The translations under genes were made by a program, and so were the position numbers. A stretch of 21,941 nucleotides of DNA from SFJ001 sp045118955. GTDB lineage: Bacteria; Bacillota; Clostridia; Oscillospirales; Ruminococcaceae. Of this stretch, positions 7,599 through 13,731 are shown in pieces. Every line of letters starts with the position of its first letter. The stretch's first letter is position 1. The notes under the pieces are model-generated. The model was not told the DNA's origin and did not search any database. It was given only the letters and a program-made list of their open reading frames with translations. Where the stretch lies: NCBI GenBank assembly GCA_045118955.1, contig JBGVKB010000107.1, positions 1 to 21,941 on the forward strand, written 5' to 3'.

Positions 7599-8099
7599 AT
7601 GCAGAGAAATGATAGAATCGACGACGGCATGATCGAAAAGGTCGTTGCGATCAACCGTGTTTCCAAGACCGTTAAGGGCGGCCGCGTGATGAAGTTCAGC
7701 GCGCTGGTCGTCGTGGGCGACGGTAAGGGCAATATTGGTTACGGCATGGGCAAGGCCGGTGAGGTCCCCGAGGCCATTCGCAAGGGCATCGAAGCCGCCA
7801 AGAAGAACATGTTCAAGGTGGAGCTGAAGGGCACCACCATCCCCCACGAGATCGTGGGTGCGTTCGGCGCCGGCCGCGTGCTGATGCGTCCCGCCGCCCC
7901 CGGTACCGGCGTGATCGCCGGCGGCGCTGTGCGTGCCGTTCTGGAGTGCGCCGGTGTCAAGGACATCCGCACCAAGTGCCTGCGTTCCAACAACCCCTGC
8001 AACGTGGTTGCCGCCACCTTCCAGGGCCTGTGCAGCCTGACCACCGCTGAGGCCGTCGCCGCCAAGCGTGGTAAGGATGTCAAAGAGATTCTGGGTTAA
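7599..8099 (+). CDS. rpsE: 30S ribosomal protein S5
   Basis: S5 acts in decoding fidelity and in mRNA unwinding at the entry channel. At 166 residues it has typical length. The double-stranded-RNA-binding-like N-terminal domain contains RVSKTVKGGRVMKFSALVVV and GYGMGKAGEVPEAIRKGIEA. The C-terminal domain contains GTGVIAGGAVRAVLECAGVK. The VKGGR region is the site of spectinomycin resistance mutations in other bacteria. No unusual residue is evident here. Confidence 0.98.
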   Translation: MQRNDRIDDGMIEKVVAINRVSKTVKGGRVMKFSALVVVGDGKGNIGYGMGKAGEVPEAIRKGIEAAKKNMFKVELKGTTIPHEIVGAFGAGRVLMRPAAPGTGVIAGGAVRAVLECAGVKDIRTKCLRSNNPCNVVAATFQGLCSLTTAEAVAAKRGKDVKEILG

Positions 8100-8113
8100 G
8101 GAGGGGTTGAATC

Positions 8114-8299
8114 ATGGCAGATAAGAACCTGACCATTAAGCTGGTGCGCAGCCTGTCCGGCCGCAGCGAGAAGCAGATCGCTACCGCACTCAGCCTGGGC
8201 CTGAAGAAGATCGGTGATTCCACCATCCAGCCCGACAACGCTGCCACCAACGGCAAGATCAAGGTGATCTCCCACATGGTGGCTGTGACCGAAGCGTAA
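8114..8299 (+). CDS. rpmD: 50S ribosomal protein L30
   Basis: L30 is a small peripheral 50S protein that is absent from some bacteria. The product is 61 residues. LTIKLVRSLSGRSEKQIATA, LGLKKIGDSTIQPDN and the C-terminal IKVISHMVAVTEA match the family. AGGAGGGG directly after the rpsE stop is the SD. It sits between S5 and L15, as in most Firmicutes. Confidence 0.97.
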   Translation: MADKNLTIKLVRSLSGRSEKQIATALSLGLKKIGDSTIQPDNAATNGKIKVISHMVAVTEA

Positions 8300-8320
8300 A
8301 CAGCAAGGAGGTGCACGCAA

Positions 8321-8758
8321 ATGAAACTTCATGAACTGAAGGCCGTTGAGGGCGCTAACACTGCTGCGAAGCGCAAGGGCCGCGGCCACGGCAGTGGCAA
8401 CGGCAAGACCGCCGGCTACGGCCACAAGGGCCAGAAGGCCCGCTCCGGCGCCAAGAAGGCCGGTTTCGAGGGTGGCCAGATGCCCCTGCAGCGTCGTCTG
8501 CCCAAGCGCGGTTTCAACAACATTTTTGCTACCGAGTATGCTACCATCAAGGTGAGCGACCTGGAGCGTTTTGAGGCCGGCAGCGTCATCGACGCCGAGG
8601 CCCTGAAGGCCGCCGGCATCATCAAGAAGGTGATGGATGGCGTCAAGGTCCTGGGCAACGGCGAGCTGACCAAGGCTGTCACCGTGAAGGCCGCCGCCTA
8701 CACTGCCTCCGCGAAGGAGAAGATCGAGAAGGCAGGCGGAAAGGCCGAGGTGATCTGA
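8321..8758 (+). CDS. rplO: 50S ribosomal protein L15
   Basis: L15 is a late-assembly 50S protein with a long glycine-rich, basic N-terminal extension that penetrates the rRNA. The product is 145 residues. The extension GRGHGSGNGKTAGYGHKGQK and the FEGGQMPLQRRLPKRGF motif identify it. The TGA stop is one base before the GTG start of secY, so SecY synthesis is probably coupled to L15. Confidence 0.98.
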   Translation: MKLHELKAVEGANTAAKRKGRGHGSGNGKTAGYGHKGQKARSGAKKAGFEGGQMPLQRRLPKRGFNNIFATEYATIKVSDLERFEAGSVIDAEALKAAGIIKKVMDGVKVLGNGELTKAVTVKAAAYTASAKEKIEKAGGKAEVI

Positions 8759-8759
8759 G

Positions 8760-10058
8760 GTGTTTGAGACTTTTCGGAATGCCTGGAAGATCGAGGATCT
8801 GCGCAAGAAGATCCTGTACACTCTGATGATCCTGGTTCTGTTCCGGCTGGGCTGTGCTGTGACGGTCCCCTATATCAATCCCGATGTGCTGAGCGTGTTC
8901 TTCGCTGAGACCGAGATGCTGGGTTACCTGAACATGATGTCCGGCGGTGCGCTGAGTCAGTGCGCAGTCTTCGCCCTCGGTGTGTCCCCCTATATCAACT
9001 CTTCCATCATCATCCAGCTCCTGACTGTGGCCATCCCCTATCTGGAGAATCTGGCGAAGGAAGGCGAAGAGGGTCGCCGCAAGCTTACTAAGATCACCCA
9101 GTACACCGCTCTGGGCATCGCAGTCGTGATGTCCATCGGTTACTACTTCATCCTGCTGCGCATGGGTGCGCTGCATTACACCACCGGCTGGGAGAAGTGG
9201 TTCAGCGCCGCGGTCATCATCGCGACCTTTACCGCCGGTTCTCAGCTCACTGTCTGGCTGGGCCAGCAGATCGATGAGAAGGGCATCGGCAACGGTGTCT
9301 CCATCCTGATCTTCGCCGGCATTGTCTCCAACTGGAGCGGCATCTACAGAACTGTGGTCAGTATGCTGGCTCTGGGTGCTGCCGGTCAGCCTCAGTACTA
9401 TGTGTTCCTGCCCCTGCTGCTGGTTCTCGCTATCGTGGCCGTGGTCTTCGTTGTGATCATCACCCACGCCGAGCGCCGCATTCAGGTGCAGTATGCCAAG
9501 AAGGTGGTCGGCCGCAAGATGTACGGCGGTCAGGCCAGCTACATTCCCATCAAGGTGAACATGAGCGGCGTTATGCCCGTCATCTTCGCCAGCGCCCTGT
9601 GCAGCATCCCCAGCATGATCGGCGGTTTCCTGAACGTCAGCCAGGCGGAGCATCCCTTCTGGTATGCGTTCTTTGAGACCTTCAGCTACAACAGTCTGGT
9701 GTATGCGGTCATCTATGTGCTGCTGATCATCGGCTTTAACTACTTCTACGTTGCGATCCAGTACAATCCTGTCGAGATCGCCAACAACCTGCGTCAGAAC
9801 AATGGCACCATCCCCGGCATCCGCCCCGGCCGTCCCACCAGTGATTTCATTACTAAGGCTCTTAGCAAGATCACTTTCATCGGCGCGCTGTTCCTGGCGG
9901 TCATTGCCGCGCTGCCCATCGTTCTGGGCAACCTGATGGGCGTCTCCATCCAGCTGGGCGGCACCAGCCTGCTGATCGTGGTCGGCGTGGCTCTGGATAC
10001 CAGCCGCACGCTGGAGAGCTATATGCTGATGCGCCATCACAAGGGTTTCCTTGAGTGA
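8760..10058 (+). CDS. secY: SecYEG translocon channel subunit SecY
   Basis: SecY forms the membrane channel for Sec-dependent export and membrane protein insertion, with SecE, SecG and SecA. The product is 432 residues with ten predicted transmembrane segments. Diagnostic stretches are the first helix (LYTLMILVLFRLGCAVTVPY), the periplasmic/plug region (GGALSQCAVFALGVSPYINS), the cytoplasmic loop AERRIQVQYAKKVVGRKMYG, and the C-terminal LLIVVGVALDTSRTLESYML. The start is GTG, set by the conserved N-terminus and GAGG upstream. It is followed by adk 23 nt later, the common Gram-positive order. Confidence 0.98.
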   Translation: MFETFRNAWKIEDLRKKILYTLMILVLFRLGCAVTVPYINPDVLSVFFAETEMLGYLNMMSGGALSQCAVFALGVSPYINSSIIIQLLTVAIPYLENLAKEGEEGRRKLTKITQYTALGIAVVMSIGYYFILLRMGALHYTTGWEKWFSAAVIIATFTAGSQLTVWLGQQIDEKGIGNGVSILIFAGIVSNWSGIYRTVVSMLALGAAGQPQYYVFLPLLLVLAIVAVVFVVIITHAERRIQVQYAKKVVGRKMYGGQASYIPIKVNMSGVMPVIFASALCSIPSMIGGFLNVSQAEHPFWYAFFETFSYNSLVYAVIYVLLIIGFNYFYVAIQYNPVEIANNLRQNNGTIPGIRPGRPTSDFITKALSKITFIGALFLAVIAALPIVLGNLMGVSIQLGGTSLLIVVGVALDTSRTLESYMLMRHHKGFLE

Positions 10059-10081
10059 TATCCCGGAAAGGGGAGCTTTCT

Positions 10082-10714
10082 ATGAAACTGATCCTTTTGG
10101 GCGCGCCCGGCGCCGGAAAAGGGACCCAGGCTGAGATCATCTGCGACCGGCTGCAGATCCCCGCGATCAGCACCGGCAACATCATCCGCGCCGCCGTCAA
10201 GGAGGGCACGGAGATGGGAACCAAGGCGAAGAGCTTCATCGACGCCGGCAAGCTGGTTCCCGATGAGGTGGTCATCGGCATCATCAAGGAACGTCTCACC
10301 GCGGACGACTGCAAGAACGGCTTTATTCTGGACGGCATGCCCCGCACCGTCGTTCAGGCCGAGGCCCTCGAGCAGATGGGTGTTGAGATCGACAAGGTCC
10401 TCGACATCGAAGTTCCCGACGAGAACATCATCAAGCGTATGGGCGGCCGCCGGGTGTGCAGTGCATGCGGCGCCTCCTATCACGTTGAGTTCAAGCCCAG
10501 CCACAAGCAGGGTTTGTGCGATCGCTGCGGCGGCAGCCTGATCGTCCGCAAGGACGACGAGCCCGCCACGGTGCTGGATCGTCTGAAGGTCTATCACGAG
10601 CTGACCGAGCCTCTGGTGGAATTCTACCGTGAGCGCGGCAAGCTGATCGTGATCGAGGGTCAGGGCGAGATCGATGAGATCACCGCTCAGATCCTGAAGG
10701 AACTGGAGGCGTAA
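10082..10714 (+). CDS. adk: adenylate kinase, zinc LID type
   Basis: Catalyses ATP + AMP = 2 ADP in the cytoplasm and maintains the adenylate pool. The 210-residue product has the P-loop GAPGAGKGT (7-15), the AMP-binding GFILDGMPRT (80-89), and a long LID domain with C126-x2-C129 and C146-x2-C149, a structural zinc site. Two familiar positions differ from the common consensus: STGN instead of STGD near residue 33, and DGMPRT instead of DGFPRT. The ATG at 10082 is chosen because AGGGGAG at 10069-10075 is well spaced and the P-loop lies at the correct distance. An in-frame GTG at 10055 overlaps the secY stop and lacks support. Confidence 0.97.
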   Translation: MKLILLGAPGAGKGTQAEIICDRLQIPAISTGNIIRAAVKEGTEMGTKAKSFIDAGKLVPDEVVIGIIKERLTADDCKNGFILDGMPRTVVQAEALEQMGVEIDKVLDIEVPDENIIKRMGGRRVCSACGASYHVEFKPSHKQGLCDRCGGSLIVRKDDEPATVLDRLKVYHELTEPLVEFYRERGKLIVIEGQGEIDEITAQILKELEA

Positions 10715-10717
10715 AGC

Positions 10718-11479
10718 GTGATCCAACTCAAAACAGCCCAGGAGCTTGCCAAAATGCGCAAGGCCTGCGCCATCAGCGCGGCCGCGCTGCGGCTTGCCGG
10801 GCAGTCCATTGAGGCCGGCATGACCACCGCCGACCTGGACAAAATCATGTTCGACTATATCAAACGGCAGGGGGCCAAGCCCAACTTCAAGGGCTTGTAC
10901 GGGTTCCCCGGTACGGCCTGCATCAGCATCAACGATGAGGTCATCCACGGGATCCCGAGCCACAAGCGCCAGATCCGGCCGGGCGATATCGTCAGTATCG
11001 ACACTGGGGCTGCCATCGAAGGCTTCAACGGCGACAACGCCTGCACCTTTGCCTGCGGCAAGGTGGACAGCGAGGCTCAGCGCCTGCTGGATGTGACCAA
11101 AGCGAGCTTGCACCGCGGCATCGCGGCTGCTGTTGCGGGCAATCGCGTTGGTGACATCGGCCACGCGGTGCAGTCTTATGTGGAGGAGAATGGCTTCTCG
11201 GTCGTGCGCACATTTGTTGGGCACGGCGTGGGCAAGGAGCTGCACGAGGATCCCGAAGTACCGAATTTCGGTACCCCGGGCCGCGGCGCTCGGCTGGTCA
11301 GCGGCATGACCATTGCCATCGAGCCCATGGTCAACCAGAAGCACCACTCCGTGAAGACCTTATCCGATGGATGGACGGTCGTAACGGCGGACGGCGGCCT
11401 GGCGGCTCACTTCGAGCACACCATCGCCATCCTGCCCACCGGGCCGGAGATCCTCACCATTGGCTGGGAGGAACCCTGA
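10718..11479 (+). CDS. map: methionine aminopeptidase type I
   Basis: Removes the initiator methionine from nascent proteins at the ribosome. The 253-residue product has the pita-bread fold, with all five metal ligands visible: D95 (SIDTGA), D106 (FNGDNACTF), H169 (VGHGVG), E202 (AIEPMV) and E233 (HFEHTIAI). The active-site H78 (VIHGIP) is also present. The start is GTG at 10718, served by GGAGG at 10705-10709 inside the end of adk. The sequence lacks the N-terminal SH3-binding or zinc extension of type Ib/Ic enzymes. The TGA stop overlaps the ATG of the next gene (TGATG). Confidence 0.97.
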   Translation: MIQLKTAQELAKMRKACAISAAALRLAGQSIEAGMTTADLDKIMFDYIKRQGAKPNFKGLYGFPGTACISINDEVIHGIPSHKRQIRPGDIVSIDTGAAIEGFNGDNACTFACGKVDSEAQRLLDVTKASLHRGIAAAVAGNRVGDIGHAVQSYVEENGFSVVRTFVGHGVGKELHEDPEVPNFGTPGRGARLVSGMTIAIEPMVNQKHHSVKTLSDGWTVVTADGGLAAHFEHTIAILPTGPEILTIGWEEP

Positions 11480-11730
11480 TGGACCTGAACAAGGGACAGC
11501 TGGTTCGCTCCAAAGCCGGACGGGACAAGACACGCACCTTCGCGGTGCTGGCCCTGGACGGACAGATCGCTCTGCTTGCCAACGGAACCTCGCGCCCGAT
11601 CGCGAAGCCGAAGCGCAAGAAGCTGCAGCATCTGGCCCCCACGGGCTGCGTCCTGTGCGGTGAGGCGCTGACCGACGACCAACAGCTCAGCGAGGCCATC
11701 GCGGCTTACGACGCGACGCGCCCTGTTTGA
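11479..11730 (+). CDS. small KOW-domain RNA-binding protein (L14e-like)
   Basis: An 83-residue protein of unknown function. Its N-terminal part (KGQLVRSKAGRDKTRTFAVL, about residues 5-24) is a KOW-type beta-barrel start like that of L14e/L24. It is followed by a lysine/arginine-rich segment PIAKPKRKKLQHLAP (40-54) and then a single CVLC pair (57-60). Similar short KOW proteins occur between map and infA in many clostridia (family knowledge). The start ATG overlaps the map stop as TGATG, with GGGAGGAA just upstream as SD, so translation is coupled to map. Location and fold suggest a ribosome- or rRNA-associated role, which is inference. Confidence 0.85.
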   Translation: MDLNKGQLVRSKAGRDKTRTFAVLALDGQIALLANGTSRPIAKPKRKKLQHLAPTGCVLCGEALTDDQQLSEAIAAYDATRPV

Positions 11731-11752
11731 AACTCTAGAGGAGGCTACGAGC

Positions 11753-11971
11753 TTGTCTAAAGAAGATGTCATCGAGGTAGAAGGCAAAGTGGTTGAGGCG
11801 CTGCCCAACGCCACCTTCCGGGTGGAGCTGGAAAACGGCCATCGGCTGCTGGCACATATCTCCGGCAAGCTGCGGACCAATTTTATCCGCATCCTTCCCG
11901 GTGACAAGGTTACACTGGAAATGTCGCCCTACGACCTGACGAAGGGGCGCATCACCTGGCGGTCCAAATAA
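11753..11971 (+). CDS. infA: translation initiation factor IF-1
   Basis: IF-1 binds the A site of the 30S subunit with IF-2 and IF-3 during initiation. The product is 72 residues, the exact usual length, with an OB fold. EVEGKVVEALPNATFRVELE, HISGKLRTNFIRILPGDKV and SPYDLTKGRITWR are diagnostic. The start codon is TTG, fixed by the conserved MSKEDVIEVEG N-terminus and by AGGAGG at 11739-11744, 8 nt upstream. It is the only TTG start in the operon. Confidence 0.97.
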   Translation: MSKEDVIEVEGKVVEALPNATFRVELENGHRLLAHISGKLRTNFIRILPGDKVTLEMSPYDLTKGRITWRSK

Positions 11972-11998
11972 ACCGCCGCTTAAAAGGAGGTTAGCATC

Positions 11999-12112
11999 AT
12001 GAAGGTCAAGCCTTCCGTGAAACCGATTTGCGAAAAGTGCAAGGTCATCAAGCGCAAAGGCCGCGTGATGGTCATCTGCGAGAACCCCAAGCATAAGCAG
12101 CGTCAGGGCTAA
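11999..12112 (+). CDS. rpmJ: 50S ribosomal protein L36, zinc form
   Basis: L36 is the smallest ribosomal protein and stabilises 23S rRNA late in assembly. The 37-residue product MKVKPSVKPICEKCKVIKRK... carries C11-x2-C14, C27 and H32, the canonical zinc ligands. It is therefore the cysteine-plus form, not the zinc-free paralogue. AAAAGGAGG precedes ATG. The order infA-rpmJ-rpsM is standard. A roughly 100-nt gap follows. Confidence 0.97.
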   Translation: MKVKPSVKPICEKCKVIKRKGRVMVICENPKHKQRQG

Positions 12113-12123
12113 GCGTTAACGCT
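12112..12123. repeat. 12-bp perfect palindrome after rpmJ
   Basis: AGCGTTAACGCT is fully self-complementary and begins at the last base of the rpmJ stop. A flanking TAAGC (12110-12114) can alternatively pair with GCTTA (12125-12129). There is no T-tract. It could be an RNA hairpin (4-bp stem, TTAA loop) or a DNA-binding site. No protein can be named. Confidence 0.5.
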
Positions 12124-12133
12124 GGCTTAAAGA

Positions 12134-12161
12134 TTGACGCGGGGGGCCAAGTGTGTAGAGT
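12134..12161 (+). promoter_or_regulatory. candidate internal promoter before rpsM
   Basis: TTGACG (12134-12139) and TAGAGT (12156-12161) are separated by 16 bp. They match five of six and four of six sigma-A consensus bases respectively. The expected start near 12168 would give a leader of about 47 nt to rpsM. Such a promoter would let rpsM-rplQ, including rpoA, be transcribed independently. The call is weak because the -10 element is poor and the same bases also form an RNA hairpin. Confidence 0.35.
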
Positions 12162-12182
12162 CCCGGCACAGGCCCCGACACT
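12143..12182 (+). other. structured leader of the alpha operon segment
   Basis: GGGGCC (12143-12148) pairs perfectly with GGCCCC (12171-12176). Inside it TGTG (12152-12155) can pair with CACA (12167-12170) around an 11-nt loop. As an alternative, AGTGT (12150-12154) pairs with ACACT (12178-12182), which would cross the first stem as a pseudoknot or compete with the inner one. The element ends 18 nt before the rpsM SD (GGAGG, 12200-12204). In E. coli S4 represses this operon through a pseudoknotted leader at the same place. Any similarity in mechanism is inference. Confidence 0.45.
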
Positions 12183-12214
12183 GACATGGGATGATTTATG
12201 GAGGTGTGCTAATC

Positions 12215-12586
12215 ATGGCACGTATTTCTGGCGTTGATCTGCCCCGCGAGAAGCGGATTGAGATCGGTCTGACCTACATCTACGGCATCGGTCGCAGCAC
12301 TGCGACCAAGATCCTGGCCGACACCGGTATCAACCCCGATACCCGTGTGAAGGATCTGACTGCGGACCAGGAGACCCTGATCCGTGAGTATATCGACAAG
12401 AACAACATTATGGTGGAAGGCGACCTGCGCCGCGCCGTTGCTCTGGACATCAAGCGTCTGGTTGAGGTCCAGTGCTACCGCGGTGTGCGTCATCGCAAGG
12501 GTCTGCCCGTTCGCGGCCAGCGCACCAAGACCAATGCCCGTACCCGCAAAGGTCCGAAGCGTACTGTCGCCAACAAGAAGAAGTAA
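12215..12586 (+). CDS. rpsM: 30S ribosomal protein S13
   Basis: S13 is in the 30S head, contacts P-site tRNA through its C-terminal tail and forms intersubunit bridges with L5. The product is 123 residues. RISGVDLPREKRIEIGLTYI and the C-terminal RHRKGLPVRGQRTKTNARTR are the signatures. The ATG at 12215 follows GGAGG (12200-12204). An in-frame upstream ATG at 12191 would place the SD inside the coding region and add a non-homologous stretch, so it was not used. Confidence 0.97.
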   Translation: MARISGVDLPREKRIEIGLTYIYGIGRSTATKILADTGINPDTRVKDLTADQETLIREYIDKNNIMVEGDLRRAVALDIKRLVEVQCYRGVRHRKGLPVRGQRTKTNARTRKGPKRTVANKKK

Positions 12587-12604
12587 CCATAAGGAGGAAC
12601 AGAA

Positions 12605-13012
12605 ATGGCAACCAAAGCTGCTGCTAAAAAGGGCGCTGTTCGCACCAAAAAGCGTGAGCGCAAGAACATCGAGCGCGGCGCTGCCCACATCCAGAGTACC
12701 TTTAACAATACCATTGTTACCATCACCGATACTCAGGGCAACACCGTTTCTTGGGCCAGCTCCGGCGGTCTGAACTTCCGTGGTTCCCGCAAGAGCACTC
12801 CCTTCGCCGCCCAGTCCGCTGCTGAGACTGCTGCCAAGGTCGCGATGGAGCATGGCATGAAGACTGTCGAGGTCTACGTTAAGGGCCCCGGCGCCGGCCG
12901 CGAGGCTGCAATCCGTGCGCTGCAGGCGACCGGCCTGGAGGTAACCATGATCAAGGATGTTACCCCCGTCCCCCACAACGGCTGCCGCCCCCCGAAGCGC
13001 CGCCGCATCTGA
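12605..13012 (+). CDS. rpsK: 30S ribosomal protein S11
   Basis: S11 lies on the 30S platform near the E site and the Shine-Dalgarno helix. The product is 135 residues. ERGAAHIQSTFNNTIVTITD, SWASSGGLNFRGSRKSTPFA and the C-terminal HNGCRPPKRRRI are diagnostic. The Asn-Gly in that tail corresponds to the isoaspartate-prone site known from E. coli S11. AAGGAGG precedes ATG. Confidence 0.98.
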   Translation: MATKAAAKKGAVRTKKRERKNIERGAAHIQSTFNNTIVTITDTQGNTVSWASSGGLNFRGSRKSTPFAAQSAAETAAKVAMEHGMKTVEVYVKGPGAGREAAIRALQATGLEVTMIKDVTPVPHNGCRPPKRRRI

Positions 13013-13033
13013 TTTACAAGGAGGAAAACTAGA

Positions 13034-13660
13034 ATGGCAAGATATACAGGCGCAGTTTGCCGCCAGTGCCGCCGCGAGGGCCAGAAGCTTTTCCTGAAGG
13101 GCGAGCGCTGCTATTCCGATAAGTGCGCATTCGGCCGTCGCAGCTTCGCTCCCGGCCAGCATGGTCCCGACCAGGGCCGCAAGAAGGTCAGCGAGTACGG
13201 CACCCAGCTGCGCGCTAAGCAGAAGACCAAGAACTTCTACGGCGTGCTGGAGAAGCAGTTCTACCACTACTACGAGCTGGCCGTCCGTCAGAAGGGCATC
13301 ACCGGCGAGAATCTGCTGCGTATCCTTGAGAGCAGATTGGACAACGTTGTCTACCGCGCCGGCTTCGCTATGAGCCGCAAGGAGGCTCGTCAGCTGGTCC
13401 TGCACCGTCACTTCACCGTGAACGGCCAGACCGTCAACATCCCCTCCTACCTGCTGAGCGCCGGCGACAAGATCGAGGTCCGCACCACCGACAGCGTGAA
13501 GCTGAAGGAGAACGTTGAGAAGAACGCCTCCCGTCCCGTTCCTGCCTGGATGAGCAAGGACGCTGAGAAGATGAGCGTTGTCATCGATCACCTGCCCGAG
13601 CGCAGCGAGATCGATCTGGATGTCCAGGAGCAGCTCATCGTCGAGTTGTACTCCAAGTAA
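13034..13660 (+). CDS. rpsD: 30S ribosomal protein S4, zinc-cysteine form
   Basis: S4 is a primary 16S rRNA binder that nucleates 30S body assembly. It is also the autogenous repressor of its operon in E. coli. The 208-residue product has C9-x2-C12 and C26/C31 near the N-terminus, a cysteine-plus zinc form. It has an S4 RNA-binding domain around residues 95-155 (SRLDNVVYRAGFAMSRKEAR). Finding rpsD between rpsK and rpoA is the E. coli/clostridial arrangement, unlike Bacillus, where rpsD is a separate gene. Confidence 0.98.
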   Translation: MARYTGAVCRQCRREGQKLFLKGERCYSDKCAFGRRSFAPGQHGPDQGRKKVSEYGTQLRAKQKTKNFYGVLEKQFYHYYELAVRQKGITGENLLRILESRLDNVVYRAGFAMSRKEARQLVLHRHFTVNGQTVNIPSYLLSAGDKIEVRTTDSVKLKENVEKNASRPVPAWMSKDAEKMSVVIDHLPERSEIDLDVQEQLIVELYSK

Positions 13661-13688
13661 TCCGCTTGATACAAAGGGAACGCGAATA

Positions 13689-13711
13689 ACCGGCCGGCCC
13701 GCAAGGCCGGT
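13689..13711 (+). other. RNA hairpin upstream of rpoA
   Basis: ACCGGCC (13689-13695) pairs with GGCCGGT (13705-13711), a perfect 7-bp GC-rich stem with loop GGCCCGCAA. It ends 7 nt before the rpoA SD (GGAGGG, 13719-13724), so it could limit ribosome access or mark an RNA-processing site. No T-tract follows, so it is not a terminator. The rpsD-rpoA gap is 71 nt, longer than typical here. Confidence 0.55.
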
Positions 13712-13731
13712 CCACCATGGAGGGTTTTTAT

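Noticed and set aside
6155..7732. A 525-codon minus-strand open frame opposite rpsH-rplF-rplR-rpsE.
   Set aside because: Antisense shadow of four ribosomal genes produced by strong codon bias; no family resemblance.
8679..10040. A 453-codon minus-strand open frame opposite secY.
   Set aside because: His/Asp/Gln-rich antisense translation of membrane-helix codons; no SD or homology signature.
10055..10081. Alternative adk start at GTG 10055.
   Set aside because: Overlaps the secY stop, has no SD, and would place a non-conserved stretch before the P-loop strand.
12191..12214. Alternative rpsM start at ATG 12191.
   Set aside because: The GGAGG SD would fall inside the coding region, and the added residues are not part of S13.
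12209..13591. A 460-codon minus-strand open frame opposite rpsM-rpsK-rpsD.
   Set aside because: Antisense shadow of conserved ribosomal genes.
13717..13731. Alternative rpoA start at ATG 13717.
   Set aside because: It overlaps the SD GGAGGG that serves the ATG at 13732, and no SD lies upstream of it.
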